Of a DNA stretch of 64,000 bases, positions 17,867-26,407 are shown piece by piece. Origin of the DNA: Halobacterium sp. R2-5 (GTDB lineage: Archaea; Halobacteriota; Halobacteria; Halobacteriales; Halobacteriaceae); the NCBI RefSeq assembly GCF_011734195.1, contig NZ_JAANTH010000002.1:434001-498000 (forward strand), in the 5' to 3' direction. The notes under the pieces were generated by a model. That model made no database searches, was not told where the DNA came from, and was given only the letters and a program-made list of their open reading frames with translations. Numbering within the stretch: position 1 is the first letter of the stretch; the number at the start of each line of letters is the position of its first letter. The translations under genes and the position numbers were made by a program.

Positions 17867-19224
17867 GCGACAGCCGGCACTCCGAGTTCGACCCCGCGGT
17901 GCCGGAGACGGCCGAGCGTGACCCGCCGGGCGACAGCGTCGTCGACGGCGAGAACCCCGACTTGCGACCGGGCGCGGACTCCTGTTACAAGTGCTCGACG
18001 TGCGACACGAGCTGCCCGGTGGCGGAGGTCGACGACGACTTCCCCGGCCCGAAGTTCCAGGGGCCCGAGCAGTGGCGGCTCAAGGACGGCGACGACTCCG
18101 TCGACGAGTCGGTGATGGACTGCTCGAACTGCATGCGCTGCGACAGCGCGTGCCCGACGGGCGTGCCGCTCTCCCAGATGCACAACACCGCCCGCGGCGA
18201 GTACGTCAGCGAGGAGCTGAGCAAGCTGTCCGTGGAGTACGTGCGCGACCGGCTGCTCGCGAACTACCGCAAGTCGGCGTGGCTCGCGAGCAAGGTGCCG
18301 CGGCTCGCGAACGCCGCCGCGAACTTCGGGCCGGCGCGCTGGCTCGCCGAGACGCTGCTGGGCGTCACGCGCGAGCGGGAGTTCCCCGAGTTCGCCACGG
18401 AGACGTTCACCGAGTGGTGGGCGGCGAACGGCGGCGCAGCCGGCTCGAAGGAGCGCGCGAGGGCGGCCCGCGAGCGCCGCGGCGAGCCCGCGGACGCCGA
18501 GAAGCAGGTGGCGTACTTCCACGGCTGCTACGCGGAGTACAACACGCCCGAGGTCGGCCGGGCGCTCGTGCGCGTCTACGAGCACTTCGGCTACGAGGTG
18601 GTCGTCCCCCAGCAGGGCTGCTCGGGCACGCCGATGTTCGCGAACGGGATGCTCGCGGACGCGCGCCGGGACGCCGAAATCAACGTCTCGTCGCTGTCCG
18701 ACCTCGTCGACGAGGGCTACGACGCCGTCGCCTCCTGTACGTCCTGTTCGATGGCGCTCCGGCAGGAGTACCCCGAGCTGTTCGACATCGAGGGAATCGA
18801 GGACGTCGCCGCGAACACGTTCGAGTCCGTCGAGTACCTCCGCGTCCACGAGGACCTCGCGGGCGAACTCGCGGAGGCCGACGTGGGCGCCGACCTCGCC
18901 GCGGAGTTCGCGTACCACGCGCCCTGCCACGCCCGCAATCAGGGCCTCGACCGGCAGGCCGTCGAGCTGTTCGGCGACCTCGACGGCGTCGGCGTCGAGG
19001 ACGTGGGGGACTCCTGCTCGGGCATCTCCGGGACGTACGGCTGGAAGGCCGAGAAGTACGAGACGTCGATGGAGATCGGCGCGGAGATGTTCGACCACAT
19101 GGAAGCCGCCGACGGGGAGACCGGGCTGACGGAGTGCCCGACGTGCGCGATGCAGATGGAGCACGGCACGGACTACGACGTCCGCCACCCGCTGGAGCTC
19201 CTCGAAGCCGCGCTCGTCGACTGA
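17863..19224 (+). CDS. glpC: Anaerobic glycerol-3-phosphate dehydrogenase subunit C
   Basis: 453 residues. Two [4Fe-4S] motifs lie near the N-terminus (CYKCSTCDTSCPV and CSNCMRCDSACPTG). Two CCG-type domains follow (FHGCYAEYNTPE...QQGCSG and YHAPCHARNQ...DSCSG). It links the GlpAB dimer to the membrane quinone pool. The ATG overlaps the glpB stop by 4 bp (ATGA). Confidence 0.93.
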   Translation: MSDSRHSEFDPAVPETAERDPPGDSVVDGENPDLRPGADSCYKCSTCDTSCPVAEVDDDFPGPKFQGPEQWRLKDGDDSVDESVMDCSNCMRCDSACPTGVPLSQMHNTARGEYVSEELSKLSVEYVRDRLLANYRKSAWLASKVPRLANAAANFGPARWLAETLLGVTREREFPEFATETFTEWWAANGGAAGSKERARAARERRGEPADAEKQVAYFHGCYAEYNTPEVGRALVRVYEHFGYEVVVPQQGCSGTPMFANGMLADARRDAEINVSSLSDLVDEGYDAVASCTSCSMALRQEYPELFDIEGIEDVAANTFESVEYLRVHEDLAGELAEADVGADLAAEFAYHAPCHARNQGLDRQAVELFGDLDGVGVEDVGDSCSGISGTYGWKAEKYETSMEIGAEMFDHMEAADGETGLTECPTCAMQMEHGTDYDVRHPLELLEAALVD

Positions 19225-19235
19225 CAGTCGAGCGG

Positions 19236-19655
19236 TTAACGGACCGACGTCACGGGGGCCGGCGAGTGCCGGAACACCTTCTCCGCGACGTTCCCCGTGA
19301 ACAGCCGGTCGGACAGCGACCCGCTGTGCGAGCCCATGACGACGAGGTCGAACGACTCGGCTTCCTCGACGATCGCCTTCGCCGGGCTGCCGAATGCGAG
19401 GTCCGTCTCGACCTCGTGGTCGTGCTCGGTGGCGAGTTCCCGGGCGCGGTCGAAGACGACGTCCGCCGCCTCTCTCGCGCGCTCCTCGAGGCCGTCTTCG
19501 AGCGCGATTGCCGTCGCCCCGCCCATCATCGGGGACGGGCCGCCGGCGACGTGCAGGACGGTGATTTCGGCGTCGGGGTGCTCGCCGAGCGCGAACTCGA
19601 GGGCGCGCTCGGCCATCTCGGAGTCGTCCATCGGGACGAGAATTCGCGTGACCAT
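19236..19655 (-). CDS. Universal stress protein (UspA family)
   Basis: 139 residues, a single Usp domain starting MVTRILVPMDDSEMAERAL and ending LVVMGSHSGSLSDRLFTGNVAEKVFRHS, where the GxxG(9)G(S/T) ATP-binding loop lies (GSHSGS.../GNVAEKV). It probably binds ATP. It converges on glpC with an 11-bp gap. Confidence 0.9.
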   Translation of the reverse strand: MVTRILVPMDDSEMAERALEFALGEHPDAEITVLHVAGGPSPMMGGATAIALEDGLEERAREAADVVFDRARELATEHDHEVETDLAFGSPAKAIVEEAESFDLVVMGSHSGSLSDRLFTGNVAEKVFRHSPAPVTSVR

Positions 19656-19779
19656 GCGGGGCAGTACGGCGAGCGCGGGTATAAGCCTCCGCTGCCGGCG
19701 CGGGAGAGCGCGAGTAGCTCGGCGCGGCAGCGGACGCGTCTGTCACTCTCCGACGGCGGGCCCGGCGTCGGTGCGCCGT

Positions 19780-20628
19780 TCAGTCGTCGTCTCCGGTCGC
19801 CGAGTCCTCGCCCTGCGGCGCCGGCTCGTTGTGCGTCTCGGAGATGGCGTCCGAGACGCTCATCGCCGGCCCCTCGATGTCGTGCTGGTTCATGAACGAG
19901 AACTCGCCCTCCGTGTCGGGGGACTCGCCGGACGTCCACGGCTTCCCCGGGTCGTCCTGCGGGTCGAGGTTCGTCGAGAGGTACGCGTAGTTGAACTCCT
20001 GGTTCTCGACCTCGTCCGGGAAGCTGTCCGGAATCGGGTGGACGTCGAGCAGCTCCTCGGGGTCGCCGAGGTCTTTCAGAATCGAGATCCACTGGTTCTG
20101 GTGCATCGTGTCGCGGGCGATGAGGAACGCCAGCATGTCCTTCATCCCGGGGTCGTCGGTCATCTCGTAGAGCCGCGTCGCGAGCAGGCGGCCGCCGGAC
20201 TCGGCCATGATGTTGGCGTACATGTCCGACGCGAGGTTGCCCGTGGCGACGATCCAGCTCCCGTCGAACGGGACGCCGTTGGAGTCGTTGGGCATCGCGT
20301 GCAGTCCCGAGGAGAGGAAGTGCCGGGGCTGCTGGGCGGCGACGGAGCTGAATCCGTCGGCGAGGCTCACGTCCGCGCCTTCGAGGTTCTTGTTGACGGC
20401 CGTCGCCAGCATCTCGATGTGCGCGAGTTCCTCGGCGGCGGTGTCGCGGAGCACCTCGCGGTACTCGGCGTGCTCGTCCGGGACCGCCGCGGACTGGAAG
20501 AAGTACTGTAACGCGACCCGCATCTCGCCCTCGATGCCGCCGATGGCCTGCTGGAGCATCTTCGCGAACGCCGGGTTCGGCTCTTCGACTTCGACTTTGT
20601 ACTGGAGCTTATCTTCGTGGTAGAACAC
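19780..20628 (-). CDS. Manganese catalase
   Basis: 282 residues. It belongs to the ferritin-like non-haem catalase family, which splits hydrogen peroxide at a di-manganese centre. Candidate ligands: Glu in GGIEGEMRVALQYF (about 35), Glu and His in DTAAEELAHIEM (about 65-70), and later Glu and His in ARDTMHQNQW. The start is GTG 20628, with a TATA-like CTTTCAG about 35 bp upstream. The C-terminal tail is acidic and low-complexity. Confidence 0.93.
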   Translation of the reverse strand: MFYHEDKLQYKVEVEEPNPAFAKMLQQAIGGIEGEMRVALQYFFQSAAVPDEHAEYREVLRDTAAEELAHIEMLATAVNKNLEGADVSLADGFSSVAAQQPRHFLSSGLHAMPNDSNGVPFDGSWIVATGNLASDMYANIMAESGGRLLATRLYEMTDDPGMKDMLAFLIARDTMHQNQWISILKDLGDPEELLDVHPIPDSFPDEVENQEFNYAYLSTNLDPQDDPGKPWTSGESPDTEGEFSFMNQHDIEGPAMSVSDAISETHNEPAPQGEDSATGDDD

Positions 20629-20820
20629 GGTCGAACACCAAGCGAGAAGTCAACAGTGAACTGAAAGTTTCTTGTTGCAGACTCGCCGAGACGTGCCGTC
20701 ACGATTGTTGCACGTTCGTACTCGCCGGACACCGACCGGCGCGAACGCCGGGTGAGACGCGTAGCTCCCGGCGAGGAGGGTTCGCCGGGAAACGCGCGTA
20801 CAACCACTGTCGTCGCTATC

Positions 20821-20838
20821 GAGCACGGTATCGTGCTC
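20821..20838. promoter_or_regulatory. 18-bp palindrome between catalase and NAD-binding gene
   Basis: GAGCACG-GTAT-CGTGCTC is a perfect inverted repeat with 7-bp arms. It lies about 84 bp after the NAD-binding gene and about 190 bp before the catalase start, so it could be a terminator hairpin or an operator. Confidence 0.35.
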
Positions 20839-20921
20839 TAGGACGCTCCGCAGTACGGCTTTTACCGCTCGCGCTGCCCCCGAAATCGAGTAGTCCGCCA
20901 GCGGCGTTCACTCGTGACGCG

Positions 20922-21557
20922 TCACTCGCCCAGCGGACTGGTCACGGCTTCTGCTATCGGCTCGTCCCCGGCGAGCAACTCGAACGTCACGCCGTGCGTC
21001 GCCTCGGCGGGAATCGCGGCGACGAGCGTCTGCGCGACGTCGACGCGCGGCACGTCGCCGTCGCTCGGGTCGAGGCTGGCGGCCGTCCGAATCCGGCCAG
21101 TCCCGTCCTCGTCGGTGAGCTCCCCCGGCCGAACGATGGTGTACGTGAGATTACTCTCCCGGAGCCGCTCGTCCGCTTCGGCCTTCGCTCGCAGGTACTC
21201 GCGGAGCGCCTCCGGCCCCGACTCGGGGTCGCCGGCGCCCATCGAACTCAGCATGACGAACCGGTCGGCCCCCGCGTCCTCCGCGGCCTCGATCAATCGA
21301 ATCGCGCCGCCACGGTCGACCTCCCAGACGGCTTCGCCGCCCGACCCCGCGGCGAACACGACCGCGTCGCAGCCCTCGACGGCGTGCGCGACCGACTCCG
21401 TCAGGTCTGCGACGACGGCCTCGGCGCCGAGCGCCTCGATGTCTCCGACCTGCTCCTCCGACCGGACCATCCCGCGGACGCCGTGGTCGCTGTCCGCGAG
21501 CAGTTCCGTGACGTGCTGGCCGACCTGGCCGTGGGCTCCCGCGACGAGTACTTCCAT
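20922..21557 (-). CDS. NAD(P)-binding atypical SDR / NmrA-like protein
   Basis: 211 residues. The N-terminal Rossmann motif VLVAGAHGQVGQHV (GxxGxxG) and the VVFAAGSGG and FVMLSSMGAGDP blocks match atypical short-chain dehydrogenases. The YxxxK-like segment is REYLRAKAEADERL. Substrate unknown; many relatives are redox sensors. Confidence 0.88.
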   Translation of the reverse strand: MEVLVAGAHGQVGQHVTELLADSDHGVRGMVRSEEQVGDIEALGAEAVVADLTESVAHAVEGCDAVVFAAGSGGEAVWEVDRGGAIRLIEAAEDAGADRFVMLSSMGAGDPESGPEALREYLRAKAEADERLRESNLTYTIVRPGELTDEDGTGRIRTAASLDPSDGDVPRVDVAQTLVAAIPAEATHGVTFELLAGDEPIAEAVTSPLGE

Positions 21558-21781
21558 ACCCCACGTTCGCGCTCCCGCGGCGAATACGTGACGGCTACGG
21601 CGCTCGCTCGTGGGTGTGAGAATATGGGTGTCGGGCGGAATGTGAACCTCCGGAGGACGTGCTCGTTCACCGCGTTCGCTGCGCGCGACTTCCGTGGTTC
21701 AAATCCGCAAACGCCATTCACGTACTCACCACGCGCTCAGCGACACAGGCGTCGTTGAGCGGCGTGAGTTAGCTGAGAAGT
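21558..21781. other. Spacer with a tRNA-like fragment
   Basis: This spacer holds no gene. GGTTCAAATCCGC at 21696-21708 equals the T-arm segment of the neighbouring tRNA-Val but in the opposite orientation. Confidence 0.4.
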
Positions 21782-21856
21782 GGGTTGGGGCGGATTTGAA
21801 CCGCCGACCTCCTCCATGTCAAGGAGGTGTCATAGCCTGACTAGACCACCAACCCG
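21782..21856 (-). tRNA. tRNA-Val (anticodon GAC)
   Basis: 75 nt cloverleaf on the minus strand. The acceptor stem GGGTTGG pairs with CCAACCC; the discriminator base is A. The anticodon stem CTCCT/GGAGG flanks a TGACATG loop with anticodon GAC. The T-arm is GGCGG-TTCAAAT-CCGCC. CCA is not encoded. No intron. Confidence 0.96.
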
Positions 21857-21956
21857 CGGCGGTCTTCGAACGCATTCCAGCGTAGTCCGGGGGTACAGTT
21901 GAAGGTTTCGAATTGGCACCCGTTCGGCAACGAGTGCCCCGGCAGAGTTAAGTCGA

Positions 21957-21972
21957 TGTACGGATTTGTACA
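21957..21972. promoter_or_regulatory. Candidate operator at the trpD promoter
   Basis: TGTAC-GGATTT-GTACA, an exact inverted repeat, lies immediately before a CACTATAACG TATA-like box (about 21971-21980), 33 bp before the trpD ATG. The TGTAC(A) half-site resembles the TRP box bound by TrpY in methanogens. Use by a haloarchaeal Trp regulator is inferred. Confidence 0.55.
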
Positions 21973-22004
21973 CTATAACGCGAAACCATACATTGGTGTC
22001 CACA

Positions 22005-23011
22005 ATGCAGGAATACATCGAGCGCGTCACCGCCGGCGAGGACCTCTCCCTCGACGAAGCGCGTGACGCCGTCACCCGGCTGTTCGAGGACGCGACAGAC
22101 GCGGAGATCGGCGCGCTGCTCGCCGCGCTCCGCGCGAAAGGCGAGACCGAGACCGAAATCGCGGGGTTCGCGCAGGGGATGCGCGACGCCGCGAACACCA
22201 TCGACGTCGACCGCGAGCCGCTCGTCGACACCTGCGGCACGGGCGGCGACGACTACGACACCATCAACGTCTCCACGACGTCCACGATGGTCGCCGCCGG
22301 CGCCGGCGTCCCGGTCGCGAAGCACGGTAACTACTCCGTCTCCTCGTCGTCGGGCAGCTCGGACGTCCTCGAGGAGGTCGGCGTCGATCTCGACGCCAGC
22401 CCGGAGGCGGTCGAGCAGCGCATCGAGGAGCACGGCATCGGCTACATGCACGCGCCCGCGTTCCACCCCGCGATGAAGGCGGTCATCGGGCCGCGCCGCG
22501 AACTCGGCGTGCGCACTATCTTCAACGTCCTCGGCCCGCTGACGAACCCCGCCGGTGCGGACGCGCAGGTCGTCGGCGTCTACGACGAAGACCTCGTGCC
22601 CGTCATCGGTCGCGCCCTCTCGCACATGGGCGTCGACCGCGCGCTCGTCGTCCACGGGGACGGCCTCGACGAGTTCGCGCTCCACGGCGAGTCCGTCGTC
22701 GCCGAACTCGACGACGGCGACATCGAGGAGTACACTGTCACGCCCGCGGACTTCGGGCTCGAGGAGGCGCCCATCGAGGACGTCTCCGGCGGCACGCCCG
22801 AGGAGAACGCCCGCGACCTCCGCGGCATCGTCACCGGCGACGTCACCGGCCCGAAGCGCGACATCATCCTCGCGAACGCGGGCGCCGCCATCTACGTCGC
22901 CGGCGAGGCCGACTCGCTCGAAGCAGGCGCCGAGCGCGCCGCCGAGGCCATCGACTCCGGGGCGGCCGCCGAGACCCTGGAGACGCTCCGGGACCCCGCG
23001 CCGGCGACGCA

Positions 23012-23015
<4 letters not shown>
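22005..23015 (+). CDS. trpD: Anthranilate phosphoribosyltransferase
   Basis: 336 residues. Transfers phosphoribosyl from PRPP to anthranilate, the second step of the tryptophan branch. Signatures: DTCGTGGDDYDTINVST (PRPP loop, about residues 75-92), KHGNYSVSSSSGSSDVLE near 108, and FHPAMKAVIGPRRELGVRTIFNVLGPL near 150. ATG 22005 gives the usual family N-terminus. It is the first gene of trpDFEG, with a 4-bp ATGA overlap to trpF. Confidence 0.95.
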
Positions 23016-23652
<637 letters not shown>

Positions 23653-23656
<4 letters not shown>

Positions 23657-25257
23657 CCGACGCCGAGGAAGCGGCCGCCGCGGGGCTGGACACCACTCGC
23701 GGCGAGTTCGCCGACCTCGCGGCCGACGGTCCCGCCGTGGTCCGGGTCGCCGCCGAGCTCGATATCACCACGTCGCCGCTGACCGCGTACGCCGCGCTCA
23801 CGGAGGGGGACTATGGTTTCTTGCTGGAGAGCGCGGAGAAGACGTCCGCGAGCGACCCGGACGGCGCGTTCCGGCCGTCGGACGCGACCGAGGACCGCCA
23901 CGCGCGGTACTCGTTCGTCGGCTACGACCCCGCGGCCGTCGTCACCGCGCACCCCGACGACACCGAGGTGCGGGCGCTGCGCGACGACCGCGTCACGGAG
24001 TTCCTCGACGCCGGCGACGGCGACGTACTCGACCGCCTCCGGGGCGCGCTCCCGGACGTCGACCGCCGCGGGTTCCCCGACGAGGACCGCCAGCTGCTCG
24101 ACGGCGGGCTCGTCGGCTTCCTCGCGTACGACGCCGTCTACGACCTCTGGCTCGAAGAAGTGGGCGTCGAGCGCCCGGAGACGCCGCTGCCCGACGCCGA
24201 GTTCGTGCTGACGACGCGCACGCTCGTCTTCGACCGCGCGACCGACACCGTCTCGCTGGTGTTCACGCCGCTCGTGGGTGCCGACGACGACCCCGACGAC
24301 GTCTACGACACCCTCGTCGCCGAAGCCGAGCGCGTACAGCGCGAACTCGCGGCGGCCGCCGAGCCCGAGTTCGGCGGCTTCCGCGTCACCGACGAGCGGG
24401 CGGGAGCCCGCGAGGACTACGAGGACAGCGTCGAGAAGGTCAAGGAAGCAGTTCTCGACGGCGAGGTGTATCAGGCGGTGGTGTCCCGGACGCGCGAACT
24501 CGACGGCGACGTCGACCCGCGCGGCCTGTACGCGGCGCTGCGCGACGTCAACCCCTCGCCGTACATGTTCCTGCTGTCGCACGACGACCGCACCGTCGTC
24601 GGCGCGAGCCCCGAGACGCTGGTCGCCGTCCACGACGACACCGTGCTCAACAACCCAATCGCGGGCACCTGTCCCCGTGGGTCGAGCCCCGTCGAGGACC
24701 GGCGGCTCGCCGGCGAGATGCTCGCCGACGAGAAAGAGCGCGCCGAGCACACGATGCTCGTCGACCTCTCGCGGAACGACGTGCGCCGCGTCAGCGAGCC
24801 CGGGAGTGTCCGCGTCCCCGAGTTCATGCGCGTGCTCAAGTACAGCCACGTCCAGCACATCGAGTCCACCGTCACGGGGACGCTGCGCGACGACCGGGAC
24901 GCCTTCGACGCCACCCGCGCGTCGTTCCCCGCCGGCACGCTGTCGGGCGCGCCGAAGGTCCGCGCGATGGAGCACATCCACGCGCTCGAAGCCTCTCCGC
25001 GCGGCATCTACGGCGGTGGCGTCGGCTACTTCTCGTGGAACGGCGACGCCGAGTTCGCCATCACCATCCGGTCCGCGACGATTACACACGATCAGGAGGA
25101 CACCCTCCGCGTTCGCGCCGGCGCGGGCATCGTCGCGGACAGCGACCCCGCCGCGGAGTTCGACGAGACGGAGGCGAAGATGGACGGCGTGCTCGCCGCC
25201 GTCGAGCGAATCCGCGAGGAACGCGAGGAGCCGGAGACGCCGGAGGTGGAGGGATGA
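23653..25257 (+). CDS. trpE: Anthranilate synthase component I
   Basis: 534 residues. Converts chorismate to anthranilate with ammonia from TrpG. The C-terminal chorismate-binding half carries NPIAGTCPRG, DLSRNDVRRVSEPGSV, HIESTVTGTLR and FPAGTLSGAPKVRAME. The N-terminal region near residues 35-55 (LTAYAAL) is where feedback inhibition by tryptophan acts in the family. GTG start overlapping the trpF stop (GTGA). Confidence 0.95.
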
Positions 25258-25847
25258 ACGTGCTGTTCGTGGACAACTTCGACTCGTTCACGTACAACCT
25301 CGTGGAGTACGTCTCCGAGCAGACCGTCGACGGCGAGCGCCCGGAGACGACCGTCCTGAAGAACACCGCGAGCCTCGACGAGGTGCGCGCCGCAGACCCG
25401 GACGCAATCGTCATCAGTCCGGGGCCCGGCCACCCGAAGAACGACCGCGACGTCGGCGTCACCGCGCCCGTGCTCCGCGACGTGAGTACGGAGGTGCCGA
25501 CGCTCGGCGTCTGTCTCGGGATGGAGGCCGCGGTCTACGAGTACGGCGGCACGGTCGACCGCGCGCCCGAGCCGATGCACGGCAAGACCAGCCCCGTCGA
25601 GCACGACGGCCGCGGCGTCTTCGACGGCATCGAGCAGGGGTTCCCGGCGGCCCGGTACCACTCGCTGGCCTGCGGCTCGATTCCGGACTGCTTCGAGATC
25701 TCCGCGCGCACCGACCACGACGGCACCGAGCTCGCGATGGCGGTTCGGCACCGCGAGCACCCCATCGCGGGCGTGCAGTTCCACCCGGAGAGCGTGCTCA
25801 CCGCGGCCGGCCACGACATCGTCGAGAACTTCCTCGCGTCCGTCTAA
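25254..25847 (+). CDS. trpG: Anthranilate synthase component II (glutamine amidotransferase)
   Basis: 197 residues. Class I glutamine amidotransferase: oxyanion loop PGPGHP (about 57-61), nucleophile Cys87 in GVCLGMEA, and His/Glu in VQFHPESV near 173-175. It feeds ammonia to TrpE. The usual GVCLGHQ is GVCLGME here, a minor change. It is the last gene of the operon and its stop overlaps that of a convergent small membrane gene. Confidence 0.94.
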   Translation: MNVLFVDNFDSFTYNLVEYVSEQTVDGERPETTVLKNTASLDEVRAADPDAIVISPGPGHPKNDRDVGVTAPVLRDVSTEVPTLGVCLGMEAAVYEYGGTVDRAPEPMHGKTSPVEHDGRGVFDGIEQGFPAARYHSLACGSIPDCFEISARTDHDGTELAMAVRHREHPIAGVQFHPESVLTAAGHDIVENFLASV

Positions 25848-26035
25848 CCGAGCACCGTCGTCACGACCCACGCCGCGCCGACGAGAATCGTCGCGACGAC
25901 GAGCAGCTTCCACGCGACGCTGAGCACGAAGCGACCGACGAGGACGATGACCGTGATGGCGACGAGCGCGACCAGCAGTGTGCCGAGCGGCGACGACGTC
26001 AGGCCGCCGAGCGCGAGTGCGAGTACAGCGAGCAT
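25844..26035 (-). CDS. Small membrane protein
   Basis: 63 residues with two hydrophobic segments (about 1-32 and 38-60) separated by GRF. Convergent with trpG with a 4-bp stop overlap. An alternative ATG four codons upstream (26047) cannot be excluded. Family not recognised. Confidence 0.55.
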   Translation of the reverse strand: MLAVLALALGGLTSSPLGTLLVALVAITVIVLVGRFVLSVAWKLLVVATILVGAAWVVTTVLG

Positions 26036-26353
26036 ACTCGGAGCCACACGGACCGCGAACTTAAGTGAGGTGGCAGGCGAGCGCAGGGTGTCTTTTCTGC
26101 GCCCCCTTCGGTTCGACTGGACGACCGAAACTGAAATCCGCGCCCCGTCGGGGGGTTGGGCTGTCCTCGGACTGCCACTTTCACCGCGCTTTGGACACCG
26201 TTATATCAGTTCCAGCCTAACGCTTCAGGCACCCAGATTGGGGCGAGTTGGGGGCGAGTTGGTAACCCGTCGCACGGGGTCGGAAAACACAACTACTAAC
26301 CAACCGTGCGCGGTACCTTGTCGTCCCCATCGACACCCCCGATTAGACCATCC
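26036..26353. other. Long 5' region of the nrdJ gene
   Basis: This 318-bp divergent spacer has no convincing gene. A GTTATATCAG box lies at about 26201-26210, and a tandem GGGGCGAGTTG repeat lies at 26242-26264. No B12-box riboswitch consensus was found by eye. Confidence 0.45.
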
Positions 26354-26407
26354 ATGATACACCAACAAGCGACCTCACCGACTGTAGCAGGGAGTGACCG
26401 TCAATGA
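26354..26407 (+). CDS. 17-codon leader ORF overlapping the nrdJ start
   Basis: ATG 26354 opens a 17-codon ORF (MIHQQATSPTVAGSDRQ) whose TGA overlaps the nrdJ ATG as ATGA. This arrangement allows termination-reinitiation coupling. There is no clear TATA box at 26325, so whether it is translated is unknown. Confidence 0.4.
   Translation: MIHQQATSPTVAGSDRQ

Noticed and set aside
26036-26403. Cobalamin riboswitch before nrdJ
   Set aside because: A B12 box consensus was looked for by eye and not seen. A covariance-model search would be decisive.
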